From NCBI RefSeq assembly GCF_023223525.1, contig NZ_JALPRX010000019.1, positions 1 to 64,000 of the forward strand: 64,000 nucleotides of DNA. The letters run 5' to 3'. Each line of letters starts with the position of its first letter. Position 1 is the first letter of the stretch. The notes beneath the pieces are model-generated. The model was given only the letters and a program-made list of their open reading frames with translations, made no database searches and was not told where the DNA came from. Both the position numbers and the translations under genes were made by a program. Below are positions 55,240-63,274 of this stretch, one piece after another. The DNA comes from Roseomonas acroporae (GTDB lineage Bacteria > Pseudomonadota > Alphaproteobacteria > Acetobacterales > Acetobacteraceae).

Positions 55240-57039
55240 ATGTATGGACTTGATGGCAGGCATGCCTACACGCGTTGGGTGGCGGCCTACGACGTGCTAT
55301 CGGCTTCCGACCGGACGGCGATAAGGGAATGCGTGGCCGGCATGCCGGGCGGCATCCTGTTCTCGCTGATGCTGACGGCGACGGAGGCGGGTAGCACCGG
55401 GCCGGGGGACCACCCGCAGCGTGCGCTCGCAAGCCTGCAGGCGCAACTGTTTCCGCACTGGGAAGTGCTGGCGACCGCCGCCGCCCTTTCGGGCGAGGTG
55501 GACCGGCGCCATGTCGCGCTGCCGGCCGGCGACGGCGATCCGCTCCGTCTCTACAACGAGGCCCTCGCGCGGGCGAGGGGCCGCTACGTCGTGCTGCTGC
55601 CGCCCGGCGCGGTGCTCGCCGAGCACGCGCTGTTCGTGCTCGCCCACGCGTTGCTGGCGGAGCCGGAACTCGAGCTCGTCTTCACCGACGAGGACCGGCT
55701 GGACCGGGCCGGCGAGCGTCACTCCCCGCGCTTCAAGACCGCCTGGGACCCCGACCGCATGCTGGGCTGCGACGCGGTGGGCCACCTGGCGGCGCTGCGC
55801 ACGGAGACGGTCCGCGCCCTGGGCGGCATGCGCCCCGCGCCCGGCAAGCGGCGACCGGCCGCCGAGGCGGAACTCGCGCATTACGACCTGGTGCTGCGCC
55901 TCGGCGAGGCGGTGCCGCCGAGCCGCATCGGCCACCTCCCCGCGGTCCTGTGCCATCGCCTCGACGCCGCCGATCCCGGCTGGGACGCCGCGGCGGCGCG
56001 CGACATCGTCCGCCGACACCTCGAGGAGACCGGCGTGGCCGGCGCGACGGTGGAGCCGGCGCCGCTCTCCCCGGCGTGCAGCCGCGTCCTGCGCCCGCTG
56101 CCGCGGCCGGCACCCGCCGTCTCCGTGATCGTGCCGACGCGCGACGCGGCAACGCTGCTGGCGCGCTGCGCGGAGGGCGTGCTGGCCCGCACCGACTACG
56201 CGCCGCTCGAACTCCTCCTCGTCGACAACGACAGCCGCGACCCGGAGGCGCTCGCCCTGCTCGCGCGGCTGGCCGAGGACCCGCGCGTGCGGGTGCTGCC
56301 CTTTTCCGGCCCGTTCAACTTCGCCGCCATGAACAACGCCGCCGTGCGCGAGGCGCGCGGCGAGGTGGTGGTGCTGCTCAACAACGACACCGAGGTGATC
56401 GAGCCCGACTGGCTGACCGAGCTGGTGGCCCTCGCCGCGCGGCCGGAGATCGGTGCCGTGGGCGCGAAGCTGCTCTACGCCGACGGGCGGGTGCAGCATT
56501 GCGGCATCACGCTCGGGCCGGACTGGTCGCTGATCCATCAGCTTCGCCTCTCCGGCCGCTTCGACGCGGGACCGAACCGCGAGCTGGCGGTGACGCGCAG
56601 CGTCTCGGCCGTGACCGCCGCCTGCCTCGCCTGCCGCCGCGCGGTGTATCTCGAGGCCGGCGGCCTCGACGAGGAGAACCTCAAGGTCGCGTTCAACGAC
56701 GTCGACTTCTGCCTGCGCCTGGGCGACCGCGGCTACCGCATCCTGGTCACGCCCTTCGCCGAGCTGCTGCACCTGGAATCGGTCTCGCGCGGCTACGACC
56801 TGACGCCCGCGAAGCAGGCCGAGAACGCGCGCGAGACACGCAATTTCCGCCGGATCTGGGATCCGGTCCTCGATACCGATCCCTACCACAACGCGAACCT
56901 GGTCTTCCGCTGGGAGGACACGGTGCTCGCCACCCCGCCGCGCTGGCCCCGCCCCTGGCACGCTCCCTGGCGCGACACCATGGCGGGCCGCCCCCCTGCC
57001 CTCTCCGGCCGCGCCGCCGTCCGACCGCCCGGCGTGTAG
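55240..57039 (+). CDS. Tandem-domain family 2 glycosyltransferase
   Basis: This 599-aa protein has a degenerate GT2 half (about 40-200, ALASLQAQLFPHWEVLATAA and LVFTDEDRLD) followed by an intact GT2 domain (about 290-550). The second has AVSVIVPTRDAATLLARCAE, LLLVDNDSRDPEAL, VVLLNNDTEVIEPDWL (the D-x-D equivalent) and CLACRRAVYLEAGGLDEENL. This layout is usual for polysaccharide or glycan-chain transferases. The start at 55240 fits the family opening YTRWVAAYDVLSASDRTAI. It is directly upstream of the 1468-aa fusion protein (33 nt), so both probably build one glycan. Confidence 0.92.
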   Translation: MYGLDGRHAYTRWVAAYDVLSASDRTAIRECVAGMPGGILFSLMLTATEAGSTGPGDHPQRALASLQAQLFPHWEVLATAAALSGEVDRRHVALPAGDGDPLRLYNEALARARGRYVVLLPPGAVLAEHALFVLAHALLAEPELELVFTDEDRLDRAGERHSPRFKTAWDPDRMLGCDAVGHLAALRTETVRALGGMRPAPGKRRPAAEAELAHYDLVLRLGEAVPPSRIGHLPAVLCHRLDAADPGWDAAAARDIVRRHLEETGVAGATVEPAPLSPACSRVLRPLPRPAPAVSVIVPTRDAATLLARCAEGVLARTDYAPLELLLVDNDSRDPEALALLARLAEDPRVRVLPFSGPFNFAAMNNAAVREARGEVVVLLNNDTEVIEPDWLTELVALAARPEIGAVGAKLLYADGRVQHCGITLGPDWSLIHQLRLSGRFDAGPNRELAVTRSVSAVTAACLACRRAVYLEAGGLDEENLKVAFNDVDFCLRLGDRGYRILVTPFAELLHLESVSRGYDLTPAKQAENARETRNFRRIWDPVLDTDPYHNANLVFRWEDTVLATPPRWPRPWHAPWRDTMAGRPPALSGRAAVRPPGV

Positions 57040-57071
57040 CGCCGGCCGCGCACCGACACGATCGACGCCCC

Positions 57072-60000
57072 ATGAACGAAATACCCGACATGACCAAATT
57101 GCACGCGGATGGCGGGCAACCGGATCTGCCCGACGCCACCCTGGCGGCGCTGACCGAGCCCTCGCTCGATCCGCTGTTCTGGCGTGCCGAGCGGCTCGGC
57201 GAGCCGAGCGCCTGGTGGCTGCACGTCCCGTTCGCGCACTGGCTCGTCGCCAGCGCCCGGCCCGGGGTGCTGGTGGAGCTGGGCACGCATGCCGGCGTCT
57301 CCTACGCCGCCTTCTGCCACGCGGTACGCAGCGCCGGCCTCGCCACGCGCTGCCACGCCGTGGACACCTGGCGCGGCGACCCGCAGGCGGGCGAGTACGA
57401 CGAGAGCGTCTTCAACAACCTCCTCGCCTACAACAACGAGCATTTCGCGGCCTTCTCGACCCTGATCCGCGGCACCTTCGACGACGCGCTCGACCGCATC
57501 GAGGACGCCTCGATCGACCTGCTGCACATCGACGGGCTGCACACCTACGAGGCCGTCCGGCACGACTTCGAGAGCTGGCTGCCCAAGCTGTCGCCGCGCG
57601 CGACGGTGCTGTTCCACGACATCAACGAGCGCTCCGGCGACTTCGGCGTCTGGCGCCTCTGGGAGGAGCTGCGCGGCCGCCACCCGAGCTTCGCCTTCCT
57701 GCACGGCCACGGCCTCGGCGTGCTGGCGGTGGGCGAGCAGTCGCCGGCCGCGGTGCTCGACCTGTGCGGCATCACCGAGCCGCACCGCCTCGCCGCGGTG
57801 CGCGGCCGCTTCGCGCGCCTGGGCGAGCGCTGGCTGACCGACACCCGCGAGCGGATGCTGGGGCAGCGCCACGGGATGCTCGCCGCCGAGGCGGACGCGC
57901 TGCGCGCGCAGCTCGCCGGCGAGCAGGCAGCGCACGCGAACACGGCGGCGCGGCTGGCGGCCGAGCAGGCGGAGCATGCCGGGACGCGGGAACGGCTCGC
58001 GGCCGAGCAGGCCGGCCATGCCGGGACGCAGGCCCGCTTCGCCGAGGCGGAGGCATCCCAGGCGCGGCTCGCCGAGGAGAACGCGGCGCTGCGCGACTGG
58101 CGCGACGGGGCGGAGGCCCGCGCGGCGGAGCAGCGGCAGGCCGAGGCGCGGATGCGCGACCTCGCGGCGCAACGCGCCGCCGCGGCGCGGCAGAAGGCGC
58201 TGGCGGCGCAGGAGGAGACGACCCGCGTGCGCGAGGAGGCACGGCTGGTCGAGGAGGCGGCGCGCCAGCTCCGCGACGAGGTGGCGCATCTGCGCGGCGA
58301 GATCGCCGCCGCCGCCGCGCGGGCGCGCGAGGCGCAGGCGCGCATCGCCGAGCTCGTGGCCGACCGCGACGCGCACAAGTCCACGCACGAGCAGCTCGTC
58401 GCCTCCACCTTCTGGCGCGCCACCTGGCCGCTGCGCAATGCCGCGGGCCGGGTGCCGCAGCCGCTGCGCCGCGCCGTGCGCGGCGGCGCCAAGCTGGCGT
58501 GGTGGACCACCACCATGCGGCTGCCGGCGAAGCTGGAGGAGCGGCGCGCGCGCATCGCGCAATTCGCCGCGGCCGCGGCGGCGATGCCGCCGGGCCTGCC
58601 GCCCGGCGCCGTGGCGCCGCAGCCGCCGCCCATCGCGCTCCCGCGCACCGACGCGCCCGGCGCCGCGCTGCGCCTCGTCTACGTCAGCGGCGAGCCCGAC
58701 ACCCCCGGCCATCTCTACCGCATCGAGCGCTATGCCCGCGCCGCGGCCGCCCTGGGCGCCACGACGCGGATCCTGCGCGTGGACGAGATCCCGGACCGCC
58801 TCGGCGAGATCGAGGCGGCGACCGCGCTGATCGTCTGGCGCGCCCCCTGGAGCGACCAGATCGAGGCGGCGATCGGCGCGGCGCGGCGGGGCGGCGCCCG
58901 CGTGGTGTTCGACGTGGACGACCTGATGATCGACCCCGCGCTGGCGCAGGTCGACATCATCGACGGCATCCGCTCGCAGCACCTCACCGAGGAGATGGTC
59001 CGCAGCCACTACGCGAACGTCCGGCGGACCATGGAGGCCGCCGACCTCTGCTTCACCACCACCGAGGAGCTGGCCTTCCACCTGCGCTGGGCCGGCAAGA
59101 CGACCCACGTCCTGCCGAACGGCTTCGACCAGGCCACCTTCGACCTGTCGCGCCGTGCCATGCGCGAGTGGCGGCGCGACCGCACCGACCGGCTGATCCG
59201 CATCGGCTATGCCGGCGGCTCGCGGACGCATCAGCGCGACTTCGCCATGGCCGTGGAGGGGCTCGCGCGGCTGCTGCGGGAGAACGCGGATTGCCGGCTG
59301 GTCCTTTTCCGCACCGCGGACGGCCTCACCCCGCTGGTCGACATCGAGGAGTTCCCGGCGCTGGCAGGGCTGGAGGAGCGGATCGAATGGCGCTCCGTGC
59401 AGCCGCTGGCCCGCCTGCCGGTGGAGATGGCCCGCTTCGACATCAACCTCGCCCCGCTCGAATACGGCAATCCCTTCTGCGAGGCGAAGAGCGAGCTGAA
59501 GTTCTTCGAGGCGGCGCTGGCCGGCGTGCCGACCGTGGCCTCGCCCACCGGGCCGTTCCGGCGCGCCATGGAGCATGGCCGCACCGGCTACCTCGCCGCC
59601 TCCGCCGACGACTGGTACGACGCGTTGCGCCGGCTGGCCGGGGACCCGGCGCTGCGCGGCCGCATGGCAGCCGCCGCCTGCCACACGGCGCTCGAGAGGT
59701 TCGGCCCGCTGAGCCGCGCCACGCAGATGGGCCGCGTCCTCGCCCAGCTCCAGGGCGGCCCCGCCGGGGCGAGCGCCTTCGCGCTGGAGGCCCAGCTCGC
59801 CGGCCGGCCGGTCGCGCCGCCGCGCCTGTTCGGCGCCGACACGGTGTTCGAGCACGACATGGGCGGCGACGCCGAGCTCACGGTGATCATTCCGCTCCAC
59901 AACTACGAAGGCTACATCGAGGAGGCGCTGCAGTCGGTCCACGACCAGACGCTCGGCGCGCTCGACCTCGTCGTGGTGGACGACCGTTCCACCGACGATT

Positions 60001-61478
60001 CCCTGGAGGTCGCGCGGCGCTGGGTGGAGCGGCACGCGCTGCGCTTCAACCGTGCCGTGGTGCTGAGCCACCGCGTCAACCGCGGCCTGGCCTATTCCCG
60101 CAACACCGGCTTCGACACGGCGCGCACGCCCTACGTCCTGCCGCTCGACGCCGACAACCGGCTGCTGCCGAGCTGCTGCGAGACGCTGCTGCGCACGCTG
60201 CGCGGCAGCGGCGCCGCCTACGCCTATCCGACGATCCAGCATTTCGGCGCCTCCTCGGCCCTCATCAGCAACGCCCCCTACGACCCGAAGCGCTTCGTCG
60301 CCGGAAACTACATCGACGCCATGGCGCTGATCGCGAAGGAGGCGTGGGCCATGGTCGGCGGCTACGACCATGTGCGCTTCGGCTGGGAGGACTTCGACTT
60401 CTGGTGCCGGCTGGCCGAGCGGGGTCTGTCCGGCACCTGGCAGCAGGAGGTGCTGGCGCAGTACCGGGTGCATGCCGCCTCCATGCTGAAGACGCAGACG
60501 ACGGTGGAGGACAACTACCGGACCCTGATCGCCGATTTCGCCGTCCGGCACCCCTGGGTCTCGCTGATCGACCAGCAGCGGCTGCGGCGGATGCCGCTGT
60601 CCACCCCGCACCTCACCCCGCCCGCCGAGCGCACGCGCCTCGACGCGCTGCTGCCGATCCTGCGCTGCCCGGAGAGCGGCGAGCGGCTGGCCTGGAACGC
60701 CGACCGCACCGCGTTGCACAGCGTGGACGGCGCGCATGTCTGGCCGGTCAAGGCAGGCCGGCCGGTGCTGGCGCCCCATCTCGCCGATCCGGTCGTCCAC
60801 CCGGACAGCCATGTCAGCAACGAGGTGCCGGAGGAGGCACTGGCGCTGATCCGGGAGACTCCCGGCCTCGTGCTCAACCTCAGCGCCGGCGGATCGCTGG
60901 AGCGGCACCCGAACGTGGTGGAGGTGGAGTACGCCATCTTCCGCCACACCGACATCGTCTCCGACGCGCACGTGCTGCCCTTCTACGACGACACCTTCGA
61001 GGCCGTCGTCGTGATGAACGCCTTCGAGCACTACCGCGAGCCCCACCGCGTCGCCGCGGAGCTGCTGCGCGTCCTCCGCCCGGGCGGCCGGATCCTGATC
61101 CGCACGGCCTTCATGCAGCCCCTGCACGAACGACCCTGGCACTTCTTCAACTGCACCCGCTACGGCCTCGCCGAGTGGTTCAAGGGGTTCGAGACCGAGA
61201 CGCTGCACGTGTCGCGGAACTTCTGCCCGAACCACTCGATCGCCTGGCTGGCCTCCGAGGCGGAGGCCGCGCTGCGGGGCGACGTCTCGGCGGCCTCGGC
61301 CGAGGCCTTCGCGGCCGCGCCGGTCGGCCGGCTCGTCGAGATGTGGCGCGACCCGTCGCGCCGCGACCAGCCGCTATGGACCGATTTCGAGAGGCTGAGC
61401 CAGACGACGCAGGAGATCACGGCCGCCGGCTTCGAGTTCCTCGGCCGCAAGCCGCTCGATCCGGCGGCCGGGGCCTGA
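57072..61478 (+). CDS. Methyltransferase - coiled coil - GT4 - GT2 - Trm112-like - methyltransferase fusion
   Basis: A 1468-aa multidomain protein, counted from ATG 57072. (1) Residues about 25-230: class I SAM-dependent methyltransferase, VLVELGTHAGVSYAAFCHAV near 67 and DLLHIDGLHTYEAVRHD. (2) About 262-440: Ala/Glu/Arg coiled coil. (3) STFWRATWPLR near 446, a linker motif often found in glycan-chain enzymes. (4) About 530-890: GT4-type glycosyltransferase, VSGEPDTPGHLYRIERYA, VLPNGFDQATF, IRIGYAGGSRTHQRDF and SELKFFEAALAGVPTVAS. (5) About 934-1150: GT2 domain, ELTVIIPLHNYEGYIEEALQ, VVVDDRSTDDSL and FGWEDFDFWCRLAE. (6) About 1190-1235: Trm112-like segment LPILRCPESGERLAWN. (7) About 1260-1400: second methyltransferase, LPFYDDTFEAVVVMNAFEHY then VLRPGGRILIRTAF. 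It probably synthesises and caps a surface glycan; product unknown. Confidence 0.88.
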   Translation: MNEIPDMTKLHADGGQPDLPDATLAALTEPSLDPLFWRAERLGEPSAWWLHVPFAHWLVASARPGVLVELGTHAGVSYAAFCHAVRSAGLATRCHAVDTWRGDPQAGEYDESVFNNLLAYNNEHFAAFSTLIRGTFDDALDRIEDASIDLLHIDGLHTYEAVRHDFESWLPKLSPRATVLFHDINERSGDFGVWRLWEELRGRHPSFAFLHGHGLGVLAVGEQSPAAVLDLCGITEPHRLAAVRGRFARLGERWLTDTRERMLGQRHGMLAAEADALRAQLAGEQAAHANTAARLAAEQAEHAGTRERLAAEQAGHAGTQARFAEAEASQARLAEENAALRDWRDGAEARAAEQRQAEARMRDLAAQRAAAARQKALAAQEETTRVREEARLVEEAARQLRDEVAHLRGEIAAAAARAREAQARIAELVADRDAHKSTHEQLVASTFWRATWPLRNAAGRVPQPLRRAVRGGAKLAWWTTTMRLPAKLEERRARIAQFAAAAAAMPPGLPPGAVAPQPPPIALPRTDAPGAALRLVYVSGEPDTPGHLYRIERYARAAAALGATTRILRVDEIPDRLGEIEAATALIVWRAPWSDQIEAAIGAARRGGARVVFDVDDLMIDPALAQVDIIDGIRSQHLTEEMVRSHYANVRRTMEAADLCFTTTEELAFHLRWAGKTTHVLPNGFDQATFDLSRRAMREWRRDRTDRLIRIGYAGGSRTHQRDFAMAVEGLARLLRENADCRLVLFRTADGLTPLVDIEEFPALAGLEERIEWRSVQPLARLPVEMARFDINLAPLEYGNPFCEAKSELKFFEAALAGVPTVASPTGPFRRAMEHGRTGYLAASADDWYDALRRLAGDPALRGRMAAAACHTALERFGPLSRATQMGRVLAQLQGGPAGASAFALEAQLAGRPVAPPRLFGADTVFEHDMGGDAELTVIIPLHNYEGYIEEALQSVHDQTLGALDLVVVDDRSTDDSLEVARRWVERHALRFNRAVVLSHRVNRGLAYSRNTGFDTARTPYVLPLDADNRLLPSCCETLLRTLRGSGAAYAYPTIQHFGASSALISNAPYDPKRFVAGNYIDAMALIAKEAWAMVGGYDHVRFGWEDFDFWCRLAERGLSGTWQQEVLAQYRVHAASMLKTQTTVEDNYRTLIADFAVRHPWVSLIDQQRLRRMPLSTPHLTPPAERTRLDALLPILRCPESGERLAWNADRTALHSVDGAHVWPVKAGRPVLAPHLADPVVHPDSHVSNEVPEEALALIRETPGLVLNLSAGGSLERHPNVVEVEYAIFRHTDIVSDAHVLPFYDDTFEAVVVMNAFEHYREPHRVAAELLRVLRPGGRILIRTAFMQPLHERPWHFFNCTRYGLAEWFKGFETETLHVSRNFCPNHSIAWLASEAEAALRGDVSAASAEAFAAAPVGRLVEMWRDPSRRDQPLWTDFERLSQTTQEITAAGFEFLGRKPLDPAAGA

Positions 61479-61538
61479 CGGCGCGGCCGGGCCGGGCGAG
61501 CCGGGCGGAGCGGCCCGGCGGCGCGCCGCCGGGCCGCT

Positions 61539-62882
61539 CTACAGCCAGCCCGGCAGCACCAGCACCAGCCAGGCCAGCAGCGGCCCGAACGCCACGACGA
61601 GGCCGCTGTAGACCAGGAAGCGCCGGAACAGCCGCTCCCGCTCGCCTTCCTCGGCATTGGCCAGCACCAGCGCGCCGTTGGTGGAGAAGGGGCTGACATC
61701 GACGATGGTGGCCGAGATCGCCAGCGCCGCCACCATGCCGACCGCCCCCACCTCGCCCTGCTGGATCAGCGGCACGGCGAGCGGGATGGTGGCGCCGAGC
61801 ACGCCGACCGAGGAGGCGAAGGCCGAGACGATGCCGCCGATGTAGCAGAGCAGCAGCGCCGCCAGCGCCGCCGAGCCGAGCCCGATCACGCCGTTGCTCA
61901 CCATGTCCACCGCCCCCGACTTCTGCAGCACGGCGACGTAGGTGATGACGCCCGAGATCAGCAGCACGGTGGACCAGCTCACCTTGTCGATCGCGCCCTT
62001 CTGGCTGTTCGGCGCGACCAGGGCGAGGCCCACCGCCACGGTGATCGCCACCAGCCCGACATTGAGGTTGAAGGCGAGCGAGCCGATGGCGAGCACGCCG
62101 AGCCCGACCAGCGTCGCCGCCTGCTCGCCGCTCACGCGCGCCGGGGTGGTGACATCCCCCTCCAGCACCGCCGCGTCCTCGCCGCGCGGCGCCGCCGGCG
62201 TGCCGCCATGGCCGCTCACCGCCACCGAGGCGCGGTGCCCGCCCTCGACATGCGCGAGCTCGCCCGCCGCCGGGCTGCGCAGCAGGCGAAGCCCGCCGAG
62301 CACCACGAAGACCAGCACCGCCACGGCGAGGTTGAAGAACAGGCTGGCCAGGAACAGCGCGATCTCGTCGCCCGGCAGCCCGGCGCGCGCCACCACCTGG
62401 TTGGTGATGCCGCCATAGATGCTGATCGGCGAGAAGCCGCCGCCCTGCGCGCCGTGCACCACCAGCAGGCCCATCATCAGCGGGTCGATCCGGTAGGCGC
62501 GGGCGAAGCGCAGCGCGATCGGGGCGATGAAGGCGACGGCGGCCGGGCTCACCGCGCCGATCGCGGTCAGCGCGGCCGCGGCCAGGAACATCACCCAGGG
62601 GATCAGCGCGATGCGACCGCCGACGCCCCGCACCGCCCAATGGACCAGCAGGTCGATGGTGCCGTTCCGCTGCGCGATGGCGAAGAGGTAGGTGATGCCG
62701 ACCAGGGTGACGAACAGGTCGCCGGGGAAGCCCGCCAGGATCTGGTTGGCCGACATGCCGACCGAGAAGGTGCCGATCAGGAAGGCCAGGGCGAAGGCCA
62801 GCGCCCCCATGTTGATCGGCAGCGCGGTGCCGAGGGCGAACATCAGGACGAGGCCGAGTATGGCCAGCACGGCAGGCGACAT
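61539..62882 (-). CDS. SLC13-type dicarboxylate permease (MatC-like)
   Basis: This 447-aa inner-membrane carrier has about 11-12 helices. The N-terminal half is typical of the MatC N-terminus family: LGTALPINMGALAFALAFLI, FPGDLFVTLVGITYLFAIAQ and VVHGAQGGGFSPISIYGGIT. The C-terminal half has the SLC13 pattern LLISGVITYVAVLQKSGAVD and SATIVDVSPFSTNGALVLAN. An insert of about 60 low-complexity residues (near 213-270) lies between the halves. The ATG at 62882 has GGGGAAG upstream. Malonate or another C3-C4 carboxylate is the likely substrate. It is convergent with the glycan fusion gene. Confidence 0.87.
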   Translation of the reverse strand: MSPAVLAILGLVLMFALGTALPINMGALAFALAFLIGTFSVGMSANQILAGFPGDLFVTLVGITYLFAIAQRNGTIDLLVHWAVRGVGGRIALIPWVMFLAAAALTAIGAVSPAAVAFIAPIALRFARAYRIDPLMMGLLVVHGAQGGGFSPISIYGGITNQVVARAGLPGDEIALFLASLFFNLAVAVLVFVVLGGLRLLRSPAAGELAHVEGGHRASVAVSGHGGTPAAPRGEDAAVLEGDVTTPARVSGEQAATLVGLGVLAIGSLAFNLNVGLVAITVAVGLALVAPNSQKGAIDKVSWSTVLLISGVITYVAVLQKSGAVDMVSNGVIGLGSAALAALLLCYIGGIVSAFASSVGVLGATIPLAVPLIQQGEVGAVGMVAALAISATIVDVSPFSTNGALVLANAEEGERERLFRRFLVYSGLVVAFGPLLAWLVLVLPGWL

Positions 62883-63274
62883 GGATGCTTCCCCGGTTGG
62901 ACAAGGCACCGCCGGCGACGGTGCGGCGGCCGTGCCGTGGATTCGCCGCCAGCCATACGCGTCCGGCGATGCGGAAAATTCTTGGGAACAGGCACTTGGC
63001 GTAACTTCCGCACGCCTGTGCGGGCAAGGCCCGCTTTAGGGCATCGGCTCGACCTCGGAAAGAGGCGCCCCATGGCCGTCGACGGCGCCTTCCCGCTGCT
63101 CCCCGGCGGCATCGGCCCGATCCGAAAATGCGGGACGGCGAGCGCGGATTTCTCAATATATTAATTGTTTGTGTATAACGATCTAATTTTTCCCGTTCAA
63201 ATAGAAAGTATTCCGTGACATCAACCTTAGGAAACGTGGACGAATGAGTCCGTCCCGTCCTGTCCCTCGTTTCA
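62883..63274. promoter_or_regulatory. AT-rich regulatory region ahead of the acyltransferase gene
   Basis: This 392-bp divergent region has no intact gene. Bases about 63150-63245 are strikingly AT-rich for the window (CAATATATTAATTG, TATAACGATCTAATTTTT), suitable for promoter or silencer binding. AGGAAA at about 63229 precedes an ATG at 63244 that opens a 51-codon frame out of phase with the acyltransferase; the overlapping TGA at 63245 lies in the acyltransferase frame. Confidence 0.5.

Noticed and set aside
56883-61235. Minus-strand open frame of about 1450 codons opposite the glycan fusion protein
   Set aside because: The product is His/Arg/Gln-rich without motifs, while the plus strand encodes recognisable methyltransferase and glycosyltransferase domains.
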